Positions 1 to 7,849 of a DNA stretch of 64,000 nt are shown one piece after another. Made by a program: the position numbers and the translations under genes. Below the pieces are notes generated by a model. The model searched no databases and had not been told where the DNA came from. It saw only the letters and a list, made by a program, of their open reading frames with translations. Source of the DNA: Thalassobacillus sp043497085 (GTDB taxonomy: Bacteria > Bacillota > Bacilli > Bacillales > Halobacillaceae); the NCBI GenBank assembly GCA_043497085.1, contig JBIEKI010000009.1; one strand, 5' to 3'. Each line of letters begins with the position of its first letter. Positions within the stretch are counted from its first letter, which is position 1.

Positions 1-177
1 CCACTCGGCAGCGATCATTTAGTGATTGGCGAGATGGTAATGTATCATATTAAAAAAGAATGTTATCAGGAAGCCTATAAAGTGAACTTGGAAACTCTGC
101 GTCCGCTCGGCCGGCTGGCCAGCCAGTTCAGCGAAAGCAGGGACTTTTTCACACTTCCGAAAAGCGATTTGAAATAG
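1..177 (+). CDS. Flavin reductase family protein, C-terminal part
   Basis: Only the last 58 codons lie in the window, reading in frame 1 to a TAG at 175-177. The tail reads PLGSDHLVIGEM and then a helix with LRPLGRLASQ. The H-x4-GE strand is typical of the FMN-binding split barrel of flavin-reductase-like proteins, which bind FMN and use NAD(P)H or act as oxygenase partners. No catalytic detail can be judged because the N-terminal domain is missing. It ends 21 bases before the next gene, which has its own ribosome binding site, so the two may be co-transcribed. The family call rests on one short motif and the general look of the tail. Confidence 0.6.
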   Translation, partial: PLGSDHLVIGEMVMYHIKKECYQEAYKVNLETLRPLGRLASQFSESRDFFTLPKSDLK

Positions 178-198
178 TTTTGTAGAAGGAGATTCCCT

Positions 199-504
199 AT
201 GCACATCCATCTGATTATTTTTATTTCTTCATTAAATAAACCGGATGTATCGAAAGCTATGACGAAAACCTATGAATCTGACATCCGTCCTGTGAAAGGT
301 GACATCATCGATGATCCAGGATTTCATCCGGAATTCCACAATGGTTATGAGGTGGCCAAGGTGACGCTCAATTATGCTGTTGATGCATGCTGGGTCTCTT
401 TATCACCACTCGCGATTGAAGTAGAAAATATAGAAGTTCGAAGCTACATCGACCACCTCGAAGCTCATGGCTGGCAGGAGTTGCCGAAGGAAAAAATCGT
501 ATAA
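199..504 (+). CDS. Hypothetical protein, 101 aa
   Basis: No family recognised. An AGAAGGAG ribosome binding site ends 7 bases before the ATG, and the frame is clean to TAA at 502-504. The N-terminus is hydrophobic (HIHLIIFISSL) but too short and irregular for a clear signal peptide; the rest is acidic and soluble-looking and ends GWQELPKEKIV. It follows the flavin reductase fragment closely. The last 12 codons plus the start of the hairpin repeat behind it are found again, diverged, at 4042-4093 as a relic, so this gene end and its terminator have been duplicated. Function unknown. Confidence 0.65.
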   Translation: MHIHLIIFISSLNKPDVSKAMTKTYESDIRPVKGDIIDDPGFHPEFHNGYEVAKVTLNYAVDACWVSLSPLAIEVENIEVRSYIDHLEAHGWQELPKEKIV

Positions 505-508
505 TCAC

Positions 509-566
509 AAAAAGTACCTGACCCCCAACTACAGTTAATGACATTGTGTGGGGGGTTAGGCTTTTT
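509..566 (+). repeat. GTGCCTG-type hairpin repeat, copy 1 (terminator)
   Basis: Starts 5 bases after the stop at 504. Arms AAAAAGTACCTGACCCCC and a complementary GGGGGGTTAGGCTTTTT enclose a loop with TTAATG. It would terminate transcription on both strands, serving this gene and spo0M, which ends at 588 on the other strand. It belongs to a family of eight similar hairpins in this window. Confidence 0.75.
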
Positions 567-587
567 CATTTATTAAGTCAAGGGTGC

Positions 588-1349
588 TTATTTTTTATAT
601 TGATCGATCGTCTGTTTCAGCTTACGGGCAACAGCATCTAATGGTCCATTCAGTTCCTGGCTGGTAAGCGTAACTTTCGCTCTGCTTTCGTCGATTTCCA
701 AAGCTTCAGCAAACAATCCTCCCAGTCCTCGGGCACGGCGGTCTACTTCCAGCATGACATCCACGTGATTCTCCTGTAAGAAGAAGATCACTTCTAATTC
801 ATCTAAATAAGAACGATATTCTCCACCTGGGGTGAATTCAAATTCCTGCACATAGCCGAATCGTTTAGATGCTTCCATTTCCACTTTTCTAAGGTGAAAG
901 CCTAAGTTATTATCCAGTGCATTCAGCACTTTTTCAATGTATGGGTGAGGGGCTACTCTGATTGGATCTCTATCTTCAGGGTCGAGAGCCATTGGAATGT
1001 CTACTCCTGTCTCAAACCAAATCGGAAGTTTCCCAAGTGAGGCAGGTACGTGGTAAGGAAGTTTGATAGAAAAGGGAAGTTCTTTTGTTTCTCCTGCCTG
1101 TATGGTTACCTGATTGGCAATCGGATACTTCTGTAAATCCACTTTTTCTGTCACTTTCCGGTCATCCACTTCACGGATGGCTTCTGTCATGAGGAAAATG
1201 TGGATGGAGTCGATGGATTGTTCGACATCTCCACCTTGGATGACCACTTTACCATGCACATCTTCCCCTGGGACAAAGTGGTCTTTTTCTAATTGGGTAT
1301 CAACCTTTGCAGCGCCAACGCCTACGCTTGCTAATAATTTTTTAAACAT
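588..1349 (-). CDS. spo0M: Sporulation-control protein Spo0M
   Basis: A 253-residue protein matching the length (about 258 in B. subtilis) and layout of Spo0M: an N-terminus MFKKLLASVGVGAAKVDT, then an arrestin-like beta-sandwich with the typical HFVPGEDVHGKVVI and QKYPIANQVTIQAGETKELPF stretches, and a C-terminal half with LGFHLRKVEMEASKRFGYVQEFEF. In B. subtilis Spo0M affects early sporulation and links to cell-cycle and envelope processes; it is cytoplasmic. The gene stands alone, and convergent transcription with the upstream gene is separated by the hairpin at 509-566. An AGGAGGAG ribosome binding site precedes the ATG. This supports a spore-forming Bacillaceae host. Confidence 0.93.
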   Translation of the reverse strand: MFKKLLASVGVGAAKVDTQLEKDHFVPGEDVHGKVVIQGGDVEQSIDSIHIFLMTEAIREVDDRKVTEKVDLQKYPIANQVTIQAGETKELPFSIKLPYHVPASLGKLPIWFETGVDIPMALDPEDRDPIRVAPHPYIEKVLNALDNNLGFHLRKVEMEASKRFGYVQEFEFTPGGEYRSYLDELEVIFFLQENHVDVMLEVDRRARGLGGLFAEALEIDESRAKVTLTSQELNGPLDAVARKLKQTIDQYKK

Positions 1350-1475
1350 GACATCTCCTCCTCTTCTTGATTATACGAATGAATTCAGCAAAAAGGTTCA
1401 TCTTTGCTAAAAAAAGTGCCGCTCTCAAACGATAGCGTTAGAATGGAATGGCTATGACTTCTGATACTCCTGATT

Positions 1476-1512
1476 AAAAAAAACTTGGCGGGTAGCCAAG
1501 TTTTTCTAATGT
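1476..1512 (-). terminator. Hairpin terminator after tcyC; short copy of ACTTGGC repeat
   Basis: Stem AACTTGGC / GCCAAGTT with a small loop, flanked by A and T tracts, lies just beyond the tcyC stop at 1563 on the minus strand. The hairpin and the following TTTTTCTAATG match the end of the longer repeat copies at 35.8, 37.2 and 42.7 kb, so the terminator and the repeat share one sequence. Confidence 0.7.
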
Positions 1513-1562
1513 GTGAAGCATCCGAATGAGTAAGGAGGAAGTGTCAATGGAGAGCATTCTAC

Positions 1563-2300
1563 TTACTCACTCAATAGATTTAAGAATTCTTTTGTTCTTT
1601 CATTTGAGGGATGGGAGAACATTTCAGCCGGGTGGCCGCGTTCCACGATGTGACCGCCTTCCATGAAAATGACTTCATCCGCTACATCTCTGGCAAATCC
1701 CATTTCGTGCGTGACGACGACCATGGTCATGCCTTCTTCTGCTAATTCTTTCATGACTTGCAATACTTCCCCGATAAGTTCAGGATCCAGGGCTGAGGTG
1801 GGTTCATCGAATAACATGACCTCTGGTTCCATCGCAAGTGCCCTGGCGATTCCTACGCGTTGTTGCTGTCCTCCGGAAAGCTGGAACGGGTAGTAGTCCA
1901 TTTTGTCGCCTAACCCTACTTTTTCCAATAGTTGTCTGGCTTTTTCGCGAGCTTTCTGTTTCTTGACGTTCTGGACAATGACCGGTCCTTCCATCACATT
2001 TTCGATCGCTGTTTTATGCGGGAAGAGGTTATAGGTCTGAAATACCATTCCGGTCTGTTTGCGAAAGGATTGAATATTTTTTTTGGTAACTTTGGTGGAG
2101 AAATCGAGTGTTTGATTATTTATCTGCAGTTCCCCTTGATTAGGGGTCTCCAGTACATTTAGACACCTTAGCAAAGTTGTTTTACCTGAACCGGATGGGC
2201 CAATAACGACGACAACTTTGCCAGTTTCGACTTTCAATTCGATGCCGTTTAATACGACTAAGTCACCAAATTGTTTATGAAGGTTTTTAATTGATAGCAT
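1563..2300 (-). CDS. tcyC: Amino-acid (cystine-type) ABC transporter ATPase
   Basis: A 245-residue polar-amino-acid ABC ATPase. Walker A is GPSGSGKTTLLRCLN, Q-loop QTYNLFPH, signature LSGGQQQRV, Walker B VMLFDEPTSALDPE and the switch His in VVVTHEMGFA, all intact. Being third in an A-B-C operon of the same sizes as B. subtilis tcyABC, it probably energises cystine uptake; glutamine or arginine transporters look similar, so substrate is inferred. The ribosome binding site AAGGAG overlaps the stop of the permease gene, consistent with translational coupling. Confidence 0.85.
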   Translation of the reverse strand: MLSIKNLHKQFGDLVVLNGIELKVETGKVVVVIGPSGSGKTTLLRCLNVLETPNQGELQINNQTLDFSTKVTKKNIQSFRKQTGMVFQTYNLFPHKTAIENVMEGPVIVQNVKKQKAREKARQLLEKVGLGDKMDYYPFQLSGGQQQRVGIARALAMEPEVMLFDEPTSALDPELIGEVLQVMKELAEEGMTMVVVTHEMGFARDVADEVIFMEGGHIVERGHPAEMFSHPSNERTKEFLNLLSE

Positions 2301-2312
2301 AGTTGAGTCTCC

Positions 2313-2996
2313 TTACGTTTGCACATATCGATTCAAGTGTTTCTCAATGGCATCTTGTCCTAGTGACAATAGGAAACAGATTGTCCAATACAGTAGAGCG
2401 GCTTCCGTATATAGCAGTAACGGTTCATACGTTGTTGCGACAATTTCCTGTGATTTCCGGAACATTTCTGTAACCATGATGGTGGAAGCGAGTGACGTAT
2501 CCTTTACCAGACTGATGAAAGAATTGGACAATGGCGGGATTGAAACTCTTGTCGCCTGAGGGATGATAATCCGGCGAAGCGCCTGTCCATAATTCATACT
2601 GATGGAGTAGGATGCTTCCCATTGTCCTTTCGGAATCGATTGGATTGCCGCACGAATGATTTCCGAAGCATAGGCTCCTGTATTCAATGAAAAGCCGACG
2701 ACTGCAGCAGGGAAGGGGTCGACTTCGATGCCCACGCTTGCTAGTCCAAAGAAAATGATATACAGCTGCACGAGTAACGGTGTGCCGCGAATGAGCGAAA
2801 CATAAATTCTGGCGATGATCTCAAGCAACTTAATGCCGGATAACCGGAATAGAGCTGTGATGACAGCTAACACGAGTCCAATACTGAAAGCGATCAAGGT
2901 AAGAGGTATGGTACGAGTCAAAGCTCCTTCCAACAGAGGAAAAAAGGAGCTTTGGAAAATATCCAGGTAACGATCCATACCTAAAGTAGCTGACAT
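2313..2996 (-). CDS. tcyB: Amino-acid (cystine-type) ABC transporter permease
   Basis: A HisM/GlnP-type permease of about 228 residues with roughly five membrane helices. The EAA loop that docks the ATPase is readable as EASYSISMNYGQALRRIIIPQA. The family hallmark LIRGTPLLVQLYIIFFGL sits after the first helices. The open frame extends to a TTG at 3029 inside the upstream gene; I prefer the ATG at 2996, 8 bases after the tcyA stop, although an ATG at 2978 is equally possible and no start has a strong ribosome binding site. It forms the membrane channel of the transporter encoded with its neighbours. Confidence 0.85.
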   Translation of the reverse strand: MSATLGMDRYLDIFQSSFFPLLEGALTRTIPLTLIAFSIGLVLAVITALFRLSGIKLLEIIARIYVSLIRGTPLLVQLYIIFFGLASVGIEVDPFPAAVVGFSLNTGAYASEIIRAAIQSIPKGQWEASYSISMNYGQALRRIIIPQATRVSIPPLSNSFISLVKDTSLASTIMVTEMFRKSQEIVATTYEPLLLYTEAALLYWTICFLLSLGQDAIEKHLNRYVQT

Positions 2997-3003
2997 TATC
3001 AGA

Positions 3004-3831
3004 TTACTGATTAGATACATCTTCGCCAAACCACTTATTGGAGATTTCAGCTAGCGTGCCATCTTCTTTCATTTCTTTCAATGCACCATTCACTGCTTCT
3101 ACAAGGTCTTGATTGCCTTTTCGGAACATCATGGCACTTTCAGCTGCATCTTCTTGCCTGTCGACGATTTCTACTGGAGCTTGATCCCCTTTCTGATTGA
3201 TATAATCCAGTACAGAAAGCCGCTCATTAATCGTAGCTTCGACACGGCCGGAGGCAGTCAGCTGCATCGCTTCGTTGAACCCTTCTACGGATTGGATTTC
3301 TCCTCCGTATTCTTTTGCTATATCTGCATAGTTACTGGTCAATGATTGTGCTACAGGTTTGCCTTCAATGTCTTCGAATGTTTTGATGTCTTCATTTCCT
3401 TTTTTAGCCACGAGTACGGCGGTAGATACCGTGTATGGCTCAGAAAAATCATATTTTTCCTGGCGGTCAGGGCGGATGCCGACCTGGTTGGCAATCATGT
3501 CAAATCGCTTGGCGTTCAATCCAGCAAACATCGCGTCCCATTTGGTTTCATTGAATTTCACTTCCAAGTCCAGGCGCTTGCCGATTTCACGGGCGACTTC
3601 CACATCATAACCGGTCAATTCATCTTGATCGTTATGAAAGGTAAATGGAGGGTACGTTCCTTCTGTACCGACTGTCAGGACGCCTTCTTCTTTGATTTGT
3701 TCATACAATGATTGGTCTGAGTTGTCAGAAGAAGTGGCTTCCTCCTGATTATCGCTTCTTTTATCCGACCCGCAGGCGACCAATGCCGCGGCTAACAACG
3801 TAAATATGAATAATAGCAAAGATTTCTTCAT
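3004..3831 (-). CDS. tcyA: Amino-acid (cystine-type) substrate-binding lipoprotein
   Basis: A 275-residue solute-binding protein with a lipoprotein signal peptide (KKSLLLFIFTLLAAALVAC; lipobox VAC with Cys at residue 20), a Ser/Asp/Glu-rich linker, then the family-3 binding domain starting LTVGTEGTYPPFTFHND and including GYDVEVAREIGKRLDLEVKF and DFSEPY. It would be anchored outside the membrane and deliver an amino acid to the TcyB/TcyC pair. Length and order match tcyA of B. subtilis. A GAAGGAGG ribosome binding site and a consensus-like promoter lie upstream. CymR control would be expected by analogy, but I could not identify a CymR box. Confidence 0.87.
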   Translation of the reverse strand: MKKSLLLFIFTLLAAALVACGSDKRSDNQEEATSSDNSDQSLYEQIKEEGVLTVGTEGTYPPFTFHNDQDELTGYDVEVAREIGKRLDLEVKFNETKWDAMFAGLNAKRFDMIANQVGIRPDRQEKYDFSEPYTVSTAVLVAKKGNEDIKTFEDIEGKPVAQSLTSNYADIAKEYGGEIQSVEGFNEAMQLTASGRVEATINERLSVLDYINQKGDQAPVEIVDRQEDAAESAMMFRKGNQDLVEAVNGALKEMKEDGTLAEISNKWFGEDVSNQ

Positions 3832-3888
3832 TATAAAATTTCCTCCTTCTTTCTAATGCATACTAAATAGATGGGTTTTATAGTATTT

Positions 3889-3918
3889 ATCATAAGGGTG
3901 TTTACAATAGTATGTCAA
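3889..3918 (-). promoter_or_regulatory. Sigma-A promoter of the tcyABC operon
   Basis: On the minus strand TTGACA (3913-3918), an 18-base spacer and TATGAT (3889-3894) lie 58 bases before the tcyA start. Both hexamers are within one base of consensus. No riboswitch fold (S-box or T-box) was seen between it and the gene. Confidence 0.7.
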
Positions 3919-4041
3919 TGAAATTACTGTAGGAGTAATAGAAATACCGATTATTACCATACACCTCTACCGATAATGGGTAAATGGAAAGAGAAAAGTG
4001 TCTGAAATAATGATGAAAACGGTGGAACCCATGATCCGTCC

Positions 4042-4077
4042 GGCTGGCAGGAATTGCCTAAGGGAAAAATCATATAA
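4042..4077 (+). pseudogene. Relic of the 3' end of the 199..504 gene
   Basis: Reads GWQELPKGKII and then stop, against GWQELPKEKIV and stop at 469-504. Base identity continues through the stop into the hairpin repeat that follows both. Upstream in this frame there is a stop at 4003-4005 and no similarity to the parent gene, so only the tail was copied or survived. Confidence 0.6.
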
Positions 4078-4080
4078 TCA

Positions 4081-4140
4081 GAAAAAGTGCCTGCCCCTTT
4101 AGAAGTTAATGTATTACTCCAATAGGGTACAGGCACTTTT
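4081..4140 (+). repeat. GTGCCTG-type hairpin repeat, copy 2
   Basis: GAAAAAGTGCCTGCCCC at the left and a matching GTACAGGCACTTTT at the right enclose GTTAATGTATTACTCC. It follows the relic at 4042-4077 exactly as copy 1 follows the intact gene, and lies before the cytochrome relic on the other strand. Confidence 0.75.
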
Positions 4141-4218
4141 GACTTTAAATTTAGCATTACAATATTATCAATGGTGGACCAATCAAAGGTGCCGTTCCGG
4201 ATTTGTTCTCTTCGTTCT

Positions 4219-4386
4219 TTATTCATCTGGTCTGCCGCCATGTGGAAAGTACTTCTTATGATTCTGGTAAAGCGGACGTTCGTGGTAAAGGATATAGGCG
4301 GAAAAATCAGCTGCTTCTTGATCGGTTAAGGAGTTCTCCTGGCCGATCGGCATATTCCGCTTCACAAACCCTGCCACTCCTACAAA
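4219..4386 (-). pseudogene. Remnant of a c-type cytochrome, C-terminal 56 codons
   Basis: The minus strand reads VAGFVKRNMPIGQENSL then TDQEAADFSAYI and ends GGRPDE with a stop at 4219-4221. The NMP-x-G stretch followed by L(T/S)xQEAxDxxAYI and a Pro-rich tail is the C-terminal heme-ligand (Met) region of TsdA/SoxX-like cytochrome c domains. The frame is closed by a TAA at 4387-4389, no start codon or CXXCH heme motif is present, and the neighbouring gene begins just upstream, so this is a truncated leftover rather than a gene. The family call rests on this one motif. Confidence 0.55.
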
Positions 4387-4401
4387 TTAAGTAATGATTT
4401 G

Positions 4402-4674
4402 CTATGAAAAATAACCCATAGCTATTAGGATACCGCCAATGATAAAGGTGGCGATCAGTGTGGTCTTGCCGATCCATAACATCCGGTGGTTTTCATCTCC
4501 TCGTCGATGAAGCAGGGCGATATAATCAGCGATAATCCAGAATGCAATGGAAAAAATGATCATGCCGTAAGAAGGCAGGGATTTCCGGATTTGAAGTTCA
4601 TAAAAAACATACATAGCAACTATTCCAAATGATAAGTTTCCGAGAATGGTATAGGTTAGTAACTTTTTATTCAT
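4402..4674 (-). CDS. Small membrane protein, 90 aa
   Basis: Hypothetical. About three hydrophobic helices (LLTYTILGNLSFGIVAMYVF, YGMIIFSIAFWIIADYIALL and TLIATFIIGGILIAMG) separated by short basic loops. I chose the ATG at 4674 rather than the upstream TTG at 4695 because AAGGAG sits 8 bases before it. It follows the next membrane gene in the same direction with only a 17-base gap, so the two form a small operon. No known family recognised. Confidence 0.65.
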   Translation of the reverse strand: MNKKLLTYTILGNLSFGIVAMYVFYELQIRKSLPSYGMIIFSIAFWIIADYIALLHRRGDENHRMLWIGKTTLIATFIIGGILIAMGYFS

Positions 4675-4691
4675 GGTCCCTCTCCTTAGAA

Positions 4692-4907
4692 TCAACCTAT
4701 TAGAATTATACTTAGTAAGTAGCCGCCAATTGCCCCAAGGACACCGGCAACTTTCAAAAATTTTGCCTGCTTGCCTGAATCATAATCTCTGCCTAACACA
4801 ACACCCATACAGAAAGCGACGATGCCAAGAAACGGCGGGAAGATAAACAGGGCAAAAATAGCAGACAGCCATCCGATCGCAATTAAGATTTGGCCATTCT
4901 TCTCCAT
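4692..4907 (-). CDS. Small membrane protein, 71 aa
   Basis: Hypothetical protein with two to three membrane helices (GWLSAIFALFIFPPFLGIVAF and VAGVLGAIGGYLLSIIL) and a short polar loop RDYDSGKQAKF between them. An AGGAGATC ribosome binding site precedes the ATG. The pattern of a Gly-rich hairpin with a basic loop resembles many small Bacillaceae membrane proteins of unknown role. It is the first gene of a two-gene unit with the 90-residue membrane protein downstream. Confidence 0.65.
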   Translation of the reverse strand: MEKNGQILIAIGWLSAIFALFIFPPFLGIVAFCMGVVLGRDYDSGKQAKFLKVAGVLGAIGGYLLSIILIG

Positions 4908-5080
4908 TTTGATCTCTCCTAGCTAGCTTAATAGATATGTACGACATGCGTTTCGTGAATTTTTTGAGCAATAGTATTATTATGCCAAAGATTGCCTGCA
5001 CCCTCAATGGAAGATGGAAAATAGTTGAAACGTTTGGGAGTGTAGTTCGTAAAATGAATAAAAGCAAAATCGAGTAGGGG

Positions 5081-5287
5081 ATGGCATGGATGTATGAGCG
5101 TTGGGAAAAAAAGAAGCAAAAAACGAGAAAGGCGAGAAAAAACGAGGAAGCTTATACGTTTTGGGACGGTTTCTTAGACCTCTTATTTTGGGTGCCGGAA
5201 CTGCTTATCGTACCTGTCCGTATGATTTTTTTCGCATTAAGGTTGATAGGCAGGATATTTAAGGATGCTTTTGATTTTATCCCGTAA
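5081..5287 (+). CDS. Hypothetical small membrane-associated protein, 68 aa
   Basis: A very basic N-terminus (WEKKKQKTRKARKNEEAYTF) followed by one amphipathic or membrane stretch WVPELLIVPVRMIFFALRLI. A conserved-looking layout found in small Bacillaceae proteins, but I do not recognise a named family. A GTAGGGG sequence precedes the ATG at 5081; ATG 5090 is an alternative. The next gene starts within 30 bases, so they are probably co-transcribed. Confidence 0.55.
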   Translation: MAWMYERWEKKKQKTRKARKNEEAYTFWDGFLDLLFWVPELLIVPVRMIFFALRLIGRIFKDAFDFIP

Positions 5288-5314
5288 GTAAAGTTGAAAA
5301 AGGGGATGGTTGTA

Positions 5315-5602
5315 ATGATATTTGCAGTACCCATTTGTGTGATGATCATCGCATCCTTCATCGCTTATCTGTGGAGTGATGGGAAGTCGGTGCGGCGTAA
5401 ATATGTTATTTGGGGAACCGTGTTTATGGTAGCGATTGCACCTTGTTTGTCGTTCCTGATTGGTATTATTTTTGCAAACATCGTGGGGGACGGGTTTGCA
5501 GGCGGGATGATGATGGTTCTTGTGTTTATCGGCCTTTTTTTAATAGGACTGTTTGTGCTCGTGATTGGGATTGTTAAAAAACAGAAGGATGTACATACGT
5601 AA
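5315..5602 (+). CDS. Hypothetical membrane protein, 95 aa
   Basis: Three membrane helices are visible: IFAVPICVMIIASFIAYLW, VIWGTVFMVAIAPCLSFLIG and MMMVLVFIGLFLIGLFVLVI, with Arg/Lys loops. The frame is open from a TTG at 5294; I prefer the ATG at 5315 because AAAAAGGGG stands 9 bases before it. It directly follows the basic 68-residue protein. No family recognised. Confidence 0.55.
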   Translation: MIFAVPICVMIIASFIAYLWSDGKSVRRKYVIWGTVFMVAIAPCLSFLIGIIFANIVGDGFAGGMMMVLVFIGLFLIGLFVLVIGIVKKQKDVHT

Positions 5603-5695
5603 AAGAAGGCAATCAATTTTTATAAACAGAAGAGGAATTTTTCATGCGTGTCTCGTAGTTAAGGTAACAAGAAATAAATGCTAGGAGGAATGAAG

Positions 5696-6073
5696 TTGTC
5701 GCTAAAAGTAGGTGATACCATCACTTTCGAACGAACATTCACGAAAGAGGACGTGGAATTATTCACAAAGGTTTCCGGGGATGAAGGGGTACACCATTTA
5801 ACCCCGGATGAGCAGGGGCGTCTAGTGGTGCAAGGGTTACTAACGGCAACGCTGCCAACAAAAATCGGGGGCGACCACAATGTAATGGCCCGGACCATGA
5901 ATTTCGAGTTTTTAAGACCCGTGTTCACGGGAGATACGATTATTTGTGAAGCTACCATTGAAAAATACGAAAAAGCAGAAAAGGATAGAACAGCGATTGT
6001 AGCGAGCTTTTTCTGTACGAATCAGAAGGACAAGGAAGTACTGAAAGGGAATTTTTCAGGTTTCATTCTTTAA
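5696..6073 (+). CDS. MaoC-like hot-dog dehydratase family protein
   Basis: About 125 residues in one hot-dog domain. The stretch FTKEDVELFTKVSGDEGVHH is the MaoC/(R)-specific enoyl-CoA hydratase motif (D-x4-F-x6-D-x-x-x-x-H), with VVQGLLTATLP in the position of the family's G-x-L-x-x-x-L helix. Members hydrate enoyl thioesters or act in fatty-acid metabolism; the true substrate here is unknown, and the usual N-P-x-H is altered to EGVHH. AGGAGG at 5683-5688 is best spaced for the TTG at 5696, although ATG codons at 5678 and 5690 are in frame. Confidence 0.7.
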   Translation: MSLKVGDTITFERTFTKEDVELFTKVSGDEGVHHLTPDEQGRLVVQGLLTATLPTKIGGDHNVMARTMNFEFLRPVFTGDTIICEATIEKYEKAEKDRTAIVASFFCTNQKDKEVLKGNFSGFIL

Positions 6074-6218
6074 ACCTATTCCCCATAAGTTAAAGCTGAT
6101 GCAAAGTTTTTCGCTGGCTTCATTCGTTGGAAAAAGAAGGAGTATGACAGCTGCTGGTAGAATATAAATTCCTAGGGGATACATACAAGAATTAAATTTT
6201 TTAATATAGGAGGAAACT

Positions 6219-6614
6219 ATGGGGAGAATCATTCATTTCGAAATTCATGTCGATGATATGGAGCGGGCAAAGAAATTTTATGGTGAGGTATTTGGTTGGA
6301 GGTTTGAAGATTGGAGCGATTTCGCAGGGATGCCTTATTTTGGTGCGGTGACTGGCGATGAAAAAGAGCCGGGTATCAACGGTGCTTTGATGCAGCGGCA
6401 AAGTGCTCCTCCGGAAGTGAACCAGGCTGTTAATGCTTATACTTGTACAATGGGAGTGGAAGATTACGATTCTATCGAAACTAAAATTCTTTCTCAGGGA
6501 GGCAAGGTGGCAATGCCGAAATCCGCTCTGCCTGGAATGGCGTGGCAGGGATATTATATGGATACGGAAGGCAATATTTTTGGTATCCATCAACCTGATG
6601 AAAACGCAAAATAG
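6219..6614 (+). CDS. VOC (glyoxalase-like) family protein
   Basis: A 131-residue single-chain VOC protein. It opens IIHFEIHVDDMERAKKFYGEVFGW, the typical first beta-alpha-beta unit with a metal-position His, and ends with GYYMDTEGNIFGIHQPDE, the second half-repeat with D-x-x-G-N-x-F-G. This is the 'VOC family protein' group close to bleomycin-resistance and hydroxylase-like proteins; no substrate can be assigned. TAGGAGG stands at the right distance before the ATG. A clear terminator follows, so it is monocistronic. Confidence 0.8.
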   Translation: MGRIIHFEIHVDDMERAKKFYGEVFGWRFEDWSDFAGMPYFGAVTGDEKEPGINGALMQRQSAPPEVNQAVNAYTCTMGVEDYDSIETKILSQGGKVAMPKSALPGMAWQGYYMDTEGNIFGIHQPDENAK

Positions 6615-6633
6615 CACCCTGTCATGGTAATGC

Positions 6634-6663
6634 AAGAACCCTTAATTTAAGGGTTCTTTTTTC
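6634..6663 (+). terminator. Rho-independent terminator of the VOC gene
   Basis: Perfect stem AAGAACCCTTAA / TTAAGGGTTCTT with almost no loop, then a T tract, 19 bases after the stop codon. Confidence 0.85.
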
Positions 6664-6753
6664 TATCAAGCTAAGGTTTACATTAAACGCTTAACAAAAG
6701 TATCCTGCCAACACCGCTATCCTGCCCGATGGGGACAGGATCTTTTTTTGCAA

Positions 6754-7569
6754 TCATCGATCCCGTGATTGTAGTAGAAATAAAAATGCAATTAGCGATG
6801 AAGGGATATGGTCCCGTTTTTTCCACTCGACTAAGTAACCGGGCATCCGTTCAAAACGATCGACTGCTTCTGTCGGAATTGCTCCACGTTTGATGATTGC
6901 CCACGTTGTGCCTTCTTGGTCCTTGATCGTGAAATGGCCGATGACGGCATCGCCTTCTGCGCGCCAGCGCCACTGGTCGGATTCAATGTATTGGGTGATC
7001 TGCTTGCCCTTGATTTTCGTATCTTTCGTATAGGCAACATAGTTTCCTTTTCTGTCCTGCACATAGCCCCGCCAGGAGAATCCGCCTTTCTTTTCCACCC
7101 TGTATAAGAGGTTTCCTTCTTTATTTTTCAAAATGAAATCAGCGGATCGCACGGAATCAAATGACAAAGTAGCTGTTACCCCCATCATAATCTTTTGTTT
7201 GAAGCCGACCTCTTCCTGTATCTCCCCGTACAGTTCGCCATCCATTGCAAAAAGACCAGCCTGGTAGGATTTCAGCGGTTTTTGGCCAAGATACATCCGG
7301 GCAGGGACTCTTTCAAGCGTGTCCTCTGTGTCATCTTCCGTTAAATCATCCTCTGTCTGCCTCGCTTTTTGTAAATCGAGATAGCCGGTACGAAGCAGAC
7401 CGAGGCCGCTTATGGTAAAAACCGCGCTATAAATGAGAGAAAGTATGAAACCGCTTGGGTTTAATGTAAGGAAACCGATGATGAAAATGAGTGCGATAAA
7501 GGATAAAGCTACGCCTGTGAGCAATTGACGCCGTGCGTCCTGGTAAATGAGTTCTTTCACATGAGTCAT
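6754..7569 (-). CDS. Membrane protein with possible tubby/LURP-like domain
   Basis: 271 residues. Two N-terminal membrane helices (residues about 18-60, LLTGVALSFIALIFIIGFL and LSLIYSAVFTISGLGLL) precede an acidic linker (DDLTEDDTEDTLE) and a beta-rich domain with ILKNKEGNLLYRVEKKGGFSWRGYVQDRKGN, the strand and turn pattern of tubby C-terminal-like (LOR/scramblase) folds that bind membranes. No catalytic motif visible. Monocistronic between convergent and divergent neighbours. The domain name is an inference from the 'D/KNKxGxxLYxVxxK...RxxV.D..G' pattern; it may simply be described as a hypothetical membrane protein. Confidence 0.5.
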   Translation of the reverse strand: MTHVKELIYQDARRQLLTGVALSFIALIFIIGFLTLNPSGFILSLIYSAVFTISGLGLLRTGYLDLQKARQTEDDLTEDDTEDTLERVPARMYLGQKPLKSYQAGLFAMDGELYGEIQEEVGFKQKIMMGVTATLSFDSVRSADFILKNKEGNLLYRVEKKGGFSWRGYVQDRKGNYVAYTKDTKIKGKQITQYIESDQWRWRAEGDAVIGHFTIKDQEGTTWAIIKRGAIPTEAVDRFERMPGYLVEWKKRDHIPSSLIAFLFLLQSRDR

Positions 7570-7849
7570 TTAAACAACCTCCTTACCTAAACTACGGGTA
7601 TAGTTGGAAAAAGTTTCACTTTACTTGGGTGAAAATGGATGTTTTGTTTTAAGTGAGTCAGCTCTGTTAAAGCTTATGAAAACAAAGGAGTGATACATAG
7701 GAAAAATGTGAAAAACAAAAGGCCGAATGGAGGCGCCATTCGGACAATGGAAGGACTATTATAAATGAGTGCCATGATTGGGGCAGTCACCGTACCGTGC
7801 AAAAAATTGAGAGGAATGCATGTAATAATTGAAGAATTAGTGTGGTGGA

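Noticed and set aside
3832..3960. S-box (SAM) riboswitch before the cystine transporter
   Set aside because: The leader is short and lacks the conserved S-box helices and a terminator; a plain sigma-A promoter explains it.
3954..4241. 95-codon minus-strand frame across the relic region
   Set aside because: It reads through the hairpin repeat and the gene-tail relic in wrong frames, has no ribosome binding site and resembles no protein; the cytochrome relic lies in another frame.
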